From positions 1 through 5,452 of the forward strand of contig JAXHVA010000194.1 of assembly GCA_034189035.1 (NCBI GenBank): a stretch of 5,452 bases of DNA, in the 5' to 3' direction. This document shows, one piece after another, positions 1 through 5,452 of the stretch. The stretch is from JAUXFK01 sp034189035 (lineage in GTDB: Bacteria > Desulfobacterota > UBA8473). The position numbers and the translations under genes are program-made. The notes below the pieces were generated by a model that did no database searches, was not told the DNA's origin, and worked only from the letters and a program-made list of their open reading frames with translations. The first letter of the stretch is position 1, and every line of letters starts with the position of its first letter.

Positions 1-173
1 AGTTAGATAAGAAGGCCACGAGCATATCCTGGCTCGGGAATAAACGCCTGCAGTTCGAGTTTCATTGATGAGTGAAGATCAATTATGTCTCACATAGCGG
101 TGCGAAAATCGCTGTTTGACAAAAAACATTGCATACGTCTCGTTATGAGGTCTATTTCTGTTAAGGAGAGGCA

Positions 174-488
174 TTGAATAAAGGCAAGGAAGAAGCAGGT
201 TCAACATATAAAAAGAGAAAAATAGAAGATCATCACGATCATTCACAGAATAAGAACGCTTCGAATCAGAAGAAGCATTACAGCCAAACCATTTTTCGGA
301 ATTGGTGTAAGAGATGCGGAATCTGCAGTGCATTTTGCCCCAAGAAGGTTATTAGTTGCGATGACGACAAAAGGCCAGTTTTCGAACATCCGGAAGATTG
401 TATAGGCTGTAGATTCTGTGAATTACATTGCCCGGACTTTGCAATTACCATAAAGGAATACGATCCAAGTCAAAAAGAAGAGTTATGA
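174..488 (+). CDS. korD: 2-oxoacid:ferredoxin oxidoreductase, delta (ferredoxin) subunit
   Basis: This 104-residue protein carries two [4Fe-4S] clusters and should pass electrons from the thiamine-bound intermediate in the beta subunit to free ferredoxin. Two ferredoxin motifs are visible: C45-x2-C48-x2-C51-x3-C55-P and C76-x2-C79-x2-C82-x3-C86-P, with one extra cysteine at C62. The start is TTG at 174: an in-frame TAA lies at 162-164, the protein has no internal Met, and an AAGGAGAG ribosome-binding site sits at 163-170. Residues 1-40 precede the ferredoxin domain and are very hydrophilic, Lys/Asn-rich and contain a His cluster (HHDH at 20-23), which is unusual for this subunit. The stop overlaps the alpha-subunit start by ATGA. 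Length and position match OorD/KorD. The family call is firm; the preference for 2-oxoglutarate over another 2-oxoacid is inferred from operon type. Confidence 0.9.
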   Translation: MNKGKEEAGSTYKKRKIEDHHDHSQNKNASNQKKHYSQTIFRNWCKRCGICSAFCPKKVISCDDDKRPVFEHPEDCIGCRFCELHCPDFAITIKEYDPSQKEEL

Positions 489-1630
489 CAAGGAACAGAT
501 CAGATAAAAAAAGACTGCTCTTACAGGGAAATGAAGCGATTGCTGAAGGGGCCCTTGCTGCCGGCTGTCGTTTTTTTGCAGGGTATCCAATCACACCGGC
601 CTCTGAGATCGGTGAGGTTCTCTCAAAAAGGCTGCCTGCACTAAAAGGCACCTTTATCCAGATGGAAGACGAGATAGCCAGTATGGGAGCTGTTATCGGT
701 GCTTCTCTTGCCGGAGTAAAGAGCATGACAGCTACCAGCGGGCCTGGATTTTCCCTGATGCAGGAAAATATCGGTTTTGCCTGTGTTACAGAAGTCCCAT
801 GTGTTATTGTGGATGTGATGCGTGGAGGAGCCAGTACTGGCCTGCCGACAAGCCCTGGCCAGGGGGATGTGATGCAGGCCAGATGGGGGACCCACGGAGA
901 TCACTCTATTATCGTTCTTGCGGTTTCCACTGTAAGAGATTGTTTTGACATGACCATTCGTGCGTTTAACCTTTCCGAAGAGTTCCGGGTTCCTGTAATC
1001 CTCCTGTCAGATGAAGTGGTCTCCCATACGAGAGAGGTATTAAAACTTCCTGTAAAGGAAGAGATTGAGATCATTAGCAGGAAAACCCCTGATGTGCCTC
1101 CTGAATGGTATCTGCCATACGGTGATAATAGCCGTGGTGTTCCAGACATGTCCCCTTTTGGACGGGGGTATAGGTATCATGTGACCGGCCTTGTCCATGA
1201 CGTGAAGGGTTTCCCAACGCAACGTCCTGATGAGATCAAGGCCTTTTCGGAACGCCTTTTCCGTAAAATCAGCCATAGTATAAAAAAGATTCAGATTGTT
1301 GATTCTTTCTTGATGGATGACGCAGATGTAGCGGTAGTTGCGTATGGCTCAGTAGCCCGTACAGCCCGTCATGCAGTGATAGACGCTCGAGAGCACGGCG
1401 TCAAGGCAGGACTTTTACAACTGATCACCCTCTTTCCCTTTCCCCAACATCCTGTTGAGGATGTATTGAAACAATGCAGACGTGTGCTGGTCCCTGAAAT
1501 GAATATGGGTCAAATCGAACGGTATGTGAAGCGTGTAAATCGATGGGAAACAGTTGTAGAAAAATACAGCCGGGTAGATGGCCGATTTATAACCCCTGAT
1601 GAAATCAGCCATCAACTCCTCAAAAGCTAG
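485..1630 (+). CDS. korA: 2-oxoacid:ferredoxin oxidoreductase, alpha subunit (2-oxoglutarate type)
   Basis: This 381-residue alpha subunit, together with beta, forms the active site that decarboxylates a 2-oxoacid and makes an acyl-CoA. Family hallmarks are GYPITPASE at 33-41, MEDEIASMGAVIGAS at 60-74, TSGPGFSLM at 84-92 and RGGASTGLPTSPGQGD at 113-128, all in the pyrimidine-binding domain. The C-terminal third holds the transketolase-C-like domain (VVAYGSVARTA, then VPEMNMGQ). The reading frame is open back to 428, but I place the start at ATG 485. There it overlaps the korD stop by ATGA, and the protein begins just before the conserved LLLQGNEAIAEGA segment; starting earlier would need a long overlap with korD. 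The ribosome-binding site is weak (AGAAGAG just upstream), so translation is probably coupled to korD. Length fits KorA/OorA (about 375). Related VorA or PorA enzymes with other substrates cannot be excluded. Confidence 0.93.
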   Translation: MTRNRSDKKRLLLQGNEAIAEGALAAGCRFFAGYPITPASEIGEVLSKRLPALKGTFIQMEDEIASMGAVIGASLAGVKSMTATSGPGFSLMQENIGFACVTEVPCVIVDVMRGGASTGLPTSPGQGDVMQARWGTHGDHSIIVLAVSTVRDCFDMTIRAFNLSEEFRVPVILLSDEVVSHTREVLKLPVKEEIEIISRKTPDVPPEWYLPYGDNSRGVPDMSPFGRGYRYHVTGLVHDVKGFPTQRPDEIKAFSERLFRKISHSIKKIQIVDSFLMDDADVAVVAYGSVARTARHAVIDAREHGVKAGLLQLITLFPFPQHPVEDVLKQCRRVLVPEMNMGQIERYVKRVNRWETVVEKYSRVDGRFITPDEISHQLLKS

Positions 1631-1666
1631 ATTCCCTCAATACTATGTCATCCTAGGGAGATAGAG
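1631..1666 (+). promoter_or_regulatory. korA-korB gap with the korB ribosome-binding site in a possible hairpin
   Basis: The 36-nt gap ends with the Shine-Dalgarno AGGGAG at 1655-1660, six bases before the korB ATG. TCCCT at 1633-1637 is the exact complement of AGGGA at 1655-1659, giving a 5-bp stem, plus one possible U-G pair, around a 17-nt loop. The loop also contains the palindrome CCTAGG (1652-1657, overlapping the stem). Such a stem could partly mask the korB ribosome-binding site until ribosomes finishing korA open it. The pairing is seen directly; any regulatory role is inference, and the stem is short. Confidence 0.3.
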
Positions 1667-2506
1667 ATGCCCAAAGAAGTGACAAAGCTTATTCACAAGT
1701 ATCTACGTCATGATAAGAAGTTCCCTCATGTCTTCTGTCCTGGATGTGGGAACGGGGTTATATTGGGAGCTCTTATTCGTGCTATAGATCGACTGGGGCT
1801 GGAAAAAGACGAGATCGTTTTGGCTTCGGGTATTGGCTGTTCCGGACGATTGCCGGTCTATGTGGATTTCAATACACTCCATGCAACCCATGGTCGGGCA
1901 CTGACCTTTGCTACAGGCATCAAATTAGCAAATCCCTCTCTCACGGTGATTACGGTTATGGGAGACGGAGATGCCACTGCAATAGGGGGAAACCATTTTA
2001 TACATGCAGCCAGGAGGAACCTGAATATCACCGCAATCATTGTAAACAATCAGATTTATGGGATGACAGGAGGACAGTCTTCACCGACAACCCCTTATGG
2101 CTGTTATGCCTCAACCGCAACTTACGGTCATATTGAACATGCCTTCTCAATTGCAGAATTGGCAAAAACAGCAGGGGCATCCTTTGTCGGCAGGGGAACG
2201 GTTTACCACATTCACCTCTTGGAGAAACTGATCAAACATGCTATTTTGAAGCGGGGTTTCAGTGTTGTAGAGGTGATATCAAACTGTCATATTCAATTTG
2301 GAAGACGAAACCAAATGGAGGATCCTGTAATCATGATGGAATGGATGAGGGACCACTCTGTGACTACGGAAAAAGCCAAAGATATGGATCCTGAGGCCTT
2401 AAAAGGGTTGTTTACAGTAGGTATTCTTGCGGATGAGGAAAAACCTATCTATACGGAAGAGTACGCCAATATTCAAAAGCGGGCCAAGACTTTAAATCCT
2501 CTATAA
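1667..2506 (+). CDS. korB: 2-oxoacid:ferredoxin oxidoreductase, beta (thiamine diphosphate) subunit
   Basis: This 279-residue subunit binds thiamine diphosphate and one [4Fe-4S] cluster and carries out decarboxylation together with alpha. Probable cluster ligands are C24 and C27 (CPGCG), C58 (GIGCSG) and C207 (SNCHIQFG). The thiamine/Mg motif is GDGDATAIGGNHF at 99-111, closed by NNQIYGMTGGQ at 127-137 and SPTTPYG at 139-145. The last segment is characteristic of the 2-oxoglutarate/2-oxoisovalerate branch rather than of pyruvate enzymes. HATHGRALTFATGIKLA at 72-88 is the conserved segment that in the family contributes to the active site. ATG 1667 follows AGGGAG by six bases. Length equals OorB/KorB (about 275). 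It lies 36 nt after korA and 14 nt before the gamma gene. The subunit assignment is very secure; the exact substrate is not. Confidence 0.95.
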   Translation: MPKEVTKLIHKYLRHDKKFPHVFCPGCGNGVILGALIRAIDRLGLEKDEIVLASGIGCSGRLPVYVDFNTLHATHGRALTFATGIKLANPSLTVITVMGDGDATAIGGNHFIHAARRNLNITAIIVNNQIYGMTGGQSSPTTPYGCYASTATYGHIEHAFSIAELAKTAGASFVGRGTVYHIHLLEKLIKHAILKRGFSVVEVISNCHIQFGRRNQMEDPVIMMEWMRDHSVTTEKAKDMDPEALKGLFTVGILADEEKPIYTEEYANIQKRAKTLNPL

Positions 2507-2520
2507 AAAGAGTATATGAG

Positions 2521-3111
2521 ATGAAACAGGGACGTTATGAGATTTGTCTGAGCGGTTCAGGTGGACAGGGAATCATTTTAGCTGCTTTGGTGCTGGCTGA
2601 AGCAGCCGGTATATTTGAGAGAAGGGAGGTATGTCAGAGCCAGAGTTACGGACCGGAGGCAAGGGGAGGAACAAGCAAGGCGGATGTGATCATCAGTGAT
2701 GAACCGATCGATTACCCAAAAGTCATACAACCCGATCTGCTTTTGTCAATGAATCAAGAGGCCTGTGATACCTATTTTCAGTATCTTAAGCCTGAGGGTT
2801 TATTGGTTATCGACTCCTCTTTGGTTGACCAGATTCCAACCAAACGTGTCGTTGCCATCCCTTTTACTCAAATAGCCCGAAAAGTCCTGAGAAAAGAAGG
2901 GGCCGCAAATATGGTGGCCCTAGGTGCTCTAGGGGTTCTTTCGCAAATCATATCTCCCAAGAGCCTTGAAGGTGCCCTGATGAAGAGGGCACCAAAAGGC
3001 AGTGAAAAGATAAACCGAAAGGCCCTCCATACAGGAATAAAAGAAGCTCAGAGAATCAACATCAAAGAGCTTCCTCCATTAATAACCAAAGAAGAAGAAG
3101 AAGAGATATAA
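2521..3111 (+). CDS. korC: 2-oxoacid:ferredoxin oxidoreductase, gamma subunit
   Basis: This 196-residue gamma subunit (also called KorG or OorC) contributes the domain that helps bind coenzyme A in this enzyme family. Visible family motifs are the glycine-rich loop SGSGGQGIILAA at 11-22, QSYGPEARGGTSKADVIIS from about residue 41, then DLLLSMNQEA and GLLVIDSSLV in the middle. Together they leave little doubt about the family. ATG 2521 lies 14 nt after the korB stop; only a poor purine stretch (AAAAGAG) precedes it, so translation probably depends on the upstream genes. The C-terminus ends in a run of five glutamates (KEEEEEI) encoded by a short GAA repeat at 3091-3105. Length fits the family (about 185). 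This is the last gene of the operon; no strong Rho-independent terminator follows. Confidence 0.92.
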   Translation: MKQGRYEICLSGSGGQGIILAALVLAEAAGIFERREVCQSQSYGPEARGGTSKADVIISDEPIDYPKVIQPDLLLSMNQEACDTYFQYLKPEGLLVIDSSLVDQIPTKRVVAIPFTQIARKVLRKEGAANMVALGALGVLSQIISPKSLEGALMKRAPKGSEKINRKALHTGIKEAQRINIKELPPLITKEEEEEI

Positions 3112-3181
3112 CCCGCCTCTTCAATCACTACTTCTTGTTATCTATATCTTGTAACAGTTTAGCTTTTTGAAATTTTAATAA

Positions 3182-4327
3182 TTAAAGCCCCATCATACGC
3201 CCGATGACCAGTTTCATGATCTCAGTTGTGCCACCAACAATTGTATTGGCCCTGGTATCTCGGTAAGCCCTGGCAACAGGGTACTCTTCCATAAACCCGT
3301 ACCCTCCATGGAGCTGAAGACAGTGGTATGCTACCCTGTTTGCCATCTCTGTAATCCACCATTTGGCCATAGAAACTTTTTTAACGATATCTTTACCCGC
3401 AATATGGTCTGCTATGAGGCTATCTAAAAAGGTCCTTCCCAGCTCGACTTCAGTTGCGCATTCTACAATTTTAAAGGTATTATGCTGAAACTTACTGATG
3501 GGTTTACCAAAAGCAATACGGCTTTTACTATATTCAATGGTCTGTCTAAGCAACTCCTCTATACTTGCCTGTGCACCGATTGTTATGACCAGTCTTTCTT
3601 CTTGGAGATTTTCCATCATATAAGGAAATGCCATCCCCTCCTCACCGAGAAGGTTTGCTGCGGGTACGCGGCAATCTTCAAATACCAGTTCTGCCGTATC
3701 CTGGCCTCGCAATCCAAGTTTATCGAGCTTCCTATCATGGGTAAAACCGGGAGTTCCGTCCTCTATGAGAAGGATACTGAGACCTTTATGAGGAGGATCC
3801 GCCTTTGGATTCGTGGTACACGCGACTATAGCGAGATTACAGCTTACCCCATTCGATATAAATATCTTTTGTCCGTTCACTACATATGACTCTCCGTCCT
3901 TTATTGCTGTTGTGCGAATCCCCTGAAGGTCTGATCCTGCATTCGGCTCTGACATGGCAATGCAGGTAATGCAATGGCCTGATACACATCCAGGCAACCA
4001 TTTCGCCTTTTGCTCTTTATTCGCAAAGTTTCGAAGATACGGCGCACAGATATCATTATGGGCACCCGCTCCCAGACATGTTGCCCCAATGCTTGCGACC
4101 TCCTCATTAATTATAACCGAATACTCAAATCCAGCGTTAAAACCACCGTATTCTTCCTCTGCCCAGGGACAGAGAAATCCCTGTTCTCCACATTTGTACC
4201 ATATTTCTCTGGGAACAAGGCCTTCTTTTTCCCAATGTTCAATGTTCGGCGCCACTTCCTTTTCCAGGAATTTGCGAAGCGTACTACGAAAAATTCTATG
4301 TTCCTCTTGATAGATGTCGATTGCCAT
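3182..4327 (-). CDS. acyl-CoA dehydrogenase, long-chain/isovaleryl-type catalytic base
   Basis: This 381-residue FAD enzyme oxidises an acyl-CoA to the trans-2-enoyl-CoA and would hand electrons to electron-transfer flavoprotein in the cytoplasm. Both classic family signatures are present: AMSEPNAGSDLQG at 124-136 and a second pattern running from Q338 (QLHGGYGF) to D357. GLRGQDTAELVF at 205-216 and SRIAFGKPISKFQ at 269-281 belong to flavin and dimer contacts. The usual catalytic glutamate of short/medium-chain enzymes (YEGT motif) is replaced by glycine (IVGGTTEI, G365). A glutamate is present at E244 in LQEERLVI, the place used by long-chain and isovaleryl-CoA dehydrogenases. The start has a good AAAGGAGAT site on the minus strand (4335-4343). 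No etf, thiolase or CoA-ligase gene is in the window, so the substrate is unknown. It converges on korC with 70 nt between stops. Confidence 0.95.
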   Translation of the reverse strand: MAIDIYQEEHRIFRSTLRKFLEKEVAPNIEHWEKEGLVPREIWYKCGEQGFLCPWAEEEYGGFNAGFEYSVIINEEVASIGATCLGAGAHNDICAPYLRNFANKEQKAKWLPGCVSGHCITCIAMSEPNAGSDLQGIRTTAIKDGESYVVNGQKIFISNGVSCNLAIVACTTNPKADPPHKGLSILLIEDGTPGFTHDRKLDKLGLRGQDTAELVFEDCRVPAANLLGEEGMAFPYMMENLQEERLVITIGAQASIEELLRQTIEYSKSRIAFGKPISKFQHNTFKIVECATEVELGRTFLDSLIADHIAGKDIVKKVSMAKWWITEMANRVAYHCLQLHGGYGFMEEYPVARAYRDTRANTIVGGTTEIMKLVIGRMMGL

Positions 4328-4398
4328 ATTCTGTATCTCCTTTGCCTTTTGATTTTATAGTATCTATCCTTTTATAAGAAAATAAGATTTTTTAATAT

Positions 4399-4427
4399 AT
4401 ATTATCGCTTTTTATCGTTAATTGCAA
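4399..4427 (-). promoter_or_regulatory. Possible sigma70-type promoter for the acyl-CoA dehydrogenase gene
   Basis: Read on the minus strand, TTGCAA (4422-4427) and TAATAT (4399-4404) are separated by 17 bases, each matching four of six consensus positions. A better -10 match, GATAAT (4401-4406), would leave only 15 bases of spacer. It faces the dehydrogenase start about 70 bases downstream. In such AT-rich sequence chance matches are common. Confidence 0.25.
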
Positions 4428-4452
4428 AAGGAAAATAAGAAGACGGATGCTC

Positions 4453-4481
4453 TTGCCTTTTTATAAATTTATGCATAGAAT
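4453..4481 (+). promoter_or_regulatory. Possible sigma70-type promoter facing the DUF5661-like gene
   Basis: TTGCCT (4453-4458, four of six matches to the -35 consensus) and TAGAAT (4476-4481, five of six matches to the -10 consensus) are separated by an ideal 17 bases. This is the best plus-strand promoter match I found in the gap. If active it would give a leader of about 270 nt before the 4762 gene, containing the hairpin and the micro-ORF. A nearer -10-like TATACA at 4726-4731 lacks a recognisable -35. Confidence 0.3.
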
Positions 4482-4569
4482 AGTCTCAAAAACCAAGCAA
4501 TACAGCCCGCAGACTATACAAACATGATTGATAAATTTTTTTATATACAGCATGTTGGCCGTTAAAAAG

Positions 4570-4585
4570 CGTCTCTTCAAAGACG
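4570..4585. other. Small hairpin; T-tailed on the minus strand
   Basis: CGTCT (4570-4574) pairs with AGACG (4581-4585) around a six-base loop. On the minus strand the stem is followed directly by CTTTTT, like a short Rho-independent terminator that would stop leftward transcription before the dehydrogenase promoter. On the plus strand it would be a leader stem-loop. Five base pairs is weak for a terminator, so this is only a candidate. Confidence 0.25.
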
Positions 4586-4652
4586 GTCAAGTTTTAATGC
4601 GAGTATTATCTGAGCGTCTTGTTGAGCGTTAATAAAGAGAAAGGAGGAAGGT

Positions 4653-4688
4653 GTGATTTTGCATGGATTAGAATTTGACCATCGTTGA
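4653..4688 (+). other. 11-codon micro-ORF behind a strong Shine-Dalgarno site
   Basis: AAGGAGGAAG at 4641-4650 contains a near-perfect ribosome-binding site (AGGAGG, 4642-4647). Five bases after it a GTG at 4653 opens a frame MILHGLEFDHR, which stops at TGA 4686-4688. It ends 73 nt before the DUF5661-like start. It may be a leader peptide, the remnant of a degraded gene start, or chance. No runs of one amino acid that would suggest classical attenuation are present. I do not recognise the peptide. Confidence 0.25.
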
Positions 4689-4761
4689 AGCGTAATGATA
4701 GCTTTCTGTTTCAGAGGACTAAAATTATACACATTCGATAACCCAAAAAAAGGAGATCCAT

Positions 4762-5214
4762 ATGAAATTGTCAGAGTATATAACGATTGAAGAGGTGAAA
4801 AGGATTTGCAATGAACTTGGTTTGAGTGACTGGTCAGAATTGACCTCTCCGACGGTTTCCGAGAAAGAGGCGTCTATGATCCTCAAAATTGTGAATACCA
4901 AAGGAATGGATATCCCCCTTGAGGATTTTAAAAACGGGCTCGAAGTAGAGCTTGAACACGGGACAAGATTTGAAGATGCAAACGTAACGAATAATCACCC
5001 AATACTGACTGGAAAGATCGTAATCGCTCACTTGAAAGAAACAATGGATTACTATAGAAGGATCGATGTTGCAGAGATAGAAGGGGATCTGTTGAAAGCG
5101 ATCTTATCTAGAAATATTGACAAGATTGAGTCTAAGTACAAGAAACTCATAGAAGCCCAAGGGCTATTGAATCAAACGATTGCACAACAGCTGAAATATA
5201 ATAAACGCAAATAA
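4762..5214 (+). CDS. DUF5661-like protein of unknown function
   Basis: This 150-residue soluble protein has no signal peptide and no membrane segment. The middle resembles, from memory, the DUF5661 family: DFKNGLEVELEHG at 55-67, NVTNNHPILTGK at 74-85 and IAHLKETMDYYRR at 88-100. The most family-like residues include E63 and H66 (E-x-x-H) and H90 and E93 (H-x-x-E), which could be metal ligands; this is speculation from spacing only. Residues 1-50 are a helical-looking, acidic N-terminal part. Residues 103-150 look like a long amphipathic helix or coiled coil rich in Glu, Lys and Ile, ending in a basic tail. ATG 4762 has a strong AGGAG six bases upstream (4751-4755). The gene stands alone after a long AT-rich gap and 51 nt before the HTH gene. 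The function is not known to me. Confidence 0.85.
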   Translation: MKLSEYITIEEVKRICNELGLSDWSELTSPTVSEKEASMILKIVNTKGMDIPLEDFKNGLEVELEHGTRFEDANVTNNHPILTGKIVIAHLKETMDYYRRIDVAEIEGDLLKAILSRNIDKIESKYKKLIEAQGLLNQTIAQQLKYNKRK

Positions 5215-5265
5215 TACTGCATTTATAGTTACTTTATGGTATATCTGCCTAAAAGGAGGTGGAAT

Positions 5266-5452
5266 ATGCCAAAAACACTTGAAATAAAAGATGCAAAAAC
5301 AGTTAAAGCCGAAATACAATATTATTTTTCTATTAATGAAAATGCACGATTTGTGCGTCGCATAGATATTATCCTGATGATCTGTAATGGGCACTCAATA
5401 AATTATGTTGCTCATCTTTTTAATACAAATCCCACTACAGTTCAGCGCTGGA
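5266..5452 (+). CDS. Helix-turn-helix protein, IS630-transposase-like N-terminus (partial)
   Basis: An open frame starts at ATG 5266, six bases after a strong AAGGAGG (5253-5259), and runs off the window after 62 codons. The visible part begins MPKTLEIKDAKTVKAEIQYY, followed by ARFVRRIDIILMICNG (27-42) and HSINYVAHLFNTNPTTVQRW (43-62). The last segment has the shape of a helix-turn-helix: a helix with V48-A49, a turn at N53-P56, and a recognition helix starting TTVQRW. This resembles the homeodomain-like N-terminus of IS630-family transposases and the small stand-alone HTH proteins related to them. No terminal inverted repeat or duplicated TA target is recognisable upstream, so whether it belongs to an insertion sequence cannot be told here. 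The 51-nt gap to the DUF5661-like gene allows co-transcription. Confidence 0.75.
   Translation, partial: MPKTLEIKDAKTVKAEIQYYFSINENARFVRRIDIILMICNGHSINYVAHLFNTNPTTVQRW

Larger units (their letters stand above)
4328..4761. other. AT-rich 434-nt intergenic region
   Basis: This stretch separates the leftward acyl-CoA dehydrogenase gene from the rightward DUF5661-like gene. I found no reading frame of convincing length on either strand. It contains the dehydrogenase ribosome-binding site, promoter-like sequences facing both ways, the palindromes ATAAATTTAT (4463-4472) and ATGCAT (4471-4476), two TTATCG copies ten bases apart (4402-4407 and 4412-4417), a hairpin (4570-4585) and an 11-codon micro-ORF (4653-4688). 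The composition is clearly more AT-rich than the kor operon. It could be a plain divergent promoter region, or a scar left by loss of a gene or mobile element. Confidence 0.6.

Noticed and set aside
19..36. Stem CGAGC/GCTCG with an 8-base loop near the left edge.
   Set aside because: A five-pair stem with no T-run after it; not a terminator and too short to call otherwise.
3..68. Open plus-strand frame entering from the left edge and ending at TGA 66-68, possibly the end of an upstream gene; a 20-codon minus-strand frame (65 down to 6, starting MKLELQAF and ending TAA) overlaps it.
   Set aside because: Both are only about 20 codons, neither is recognisable, the minus frame has no ribosome-binding site, and the two strands compete with each other.
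116..148. Perfect -35 hexamer TTGACA at 116-121 upstream of korD.
   Set aside because: No acceptable -10 lies at 16-18 bases; the nearest (TATGAG, 144-149) is 22 bases away. The operon promoter may be here, but I cannot place it.
428..484. Upstream extension of the alpha-subunit frame to ATG 428.
   Set aside because: It would overlap the ferredoxin gene by about 60 bases and add residues absent from the family; ATG 485 with ATGA overlap explains the start better.
3100..3122. GAAGAG/CTCTTC inverted repeat across the korC stop as a terminator.
   Set aside because: Six pairs with an 11-base loop, low GC and no T-run directly after the stem.
3482..4360. Three plus-strand open frames of 116-135 codons (3482-3889, 3954-4310, 4010-4360).
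   Set aside because: They lie antisense to the acyl-CoA dehydrogenase gene, which has full family signatures, and show no recognisable protein character.
4555..4570. GG-N10-GC spacing (TTGGCC, then AAGC) resembling a sigma54 promoter.
   Set aside because: The -12 element lacks the TTGC form and a single spacing match in a long gap is expected by chance.

Overview
The window is a piece of bacterial chromosome with a moderate-GC coding part on the left and an AT-rich accessory-like part on the right. The best guess for the host is an anaerobic bacterium of the Desulfobacterota (deltaproteobacterial) type. This rests on a four-subunit ferredoxin-dependent 2-oxoacid oxidoreductase next to an acyl-CoA dehydrogenase, on the style of the proteins, and on strong Shine-Dalgarno sites. 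It is inference and was not tested against any database.

Left part (174-3111, + strand): a compact four-gene operon encodes a 2-oxoacid:ferredoxin oxidoreductase of the 2-oxoglutarate type. The order is a small 2x[4Fe-4S] ferredoxin subunit (delta), then the alpha, beta (thiamine-diphosphate) and gamma subunits. Order and protein sizes match the OorDABC/KorDABC arrangement of epsilonproteobacteria and anaerobes. Delta and alpha overlap by ATGA, beta follows after 36 nt and gamma after 14 nt, so they look co-transcribed and made together. The complex would oxidatively decarboxylate a 2-oxoacid to an acyl-CoA and pass electrons to ferredoxin, or run in reverse to fix CO2.

Middle (3182-4327, - strand): an acyl-CoA dehydrogenase gene runs convergent to the operon, with 70 nt between the two stop codons. 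It lacks the usual C-terminal catalytic glutamate and carries a glutamate at the alternative position used by long-chain and isovaleryl-CoA dehydrogenases.

Right part (4328-5452): a 434-nt AT-rich intergenic stretch holds back-to-back promoter-like sequences, a small hairpin and an 11-codon micro-ORF behind a very strong Shine-Dalgarno site. It is followed by a 150-residue protein that resembles the DUF5661 family. Last comes the first 62 codons of a helix-turn-helix protein resembling the N-terminus of IS630-type transposases, cut by the window edge.

The oxidoreductase and the dehydrogenase fit together as central carbon, fatty-acid or branched-chain acyl-CoA metabolism feeding reduced ferredoxin and ETF pools. 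I see no tRNA, rRNA or CRISPR array, and no complete insertion sequence. I found no convincing new multi-gene system. The least explained parts are the DUF5661-like protein and the region before it.
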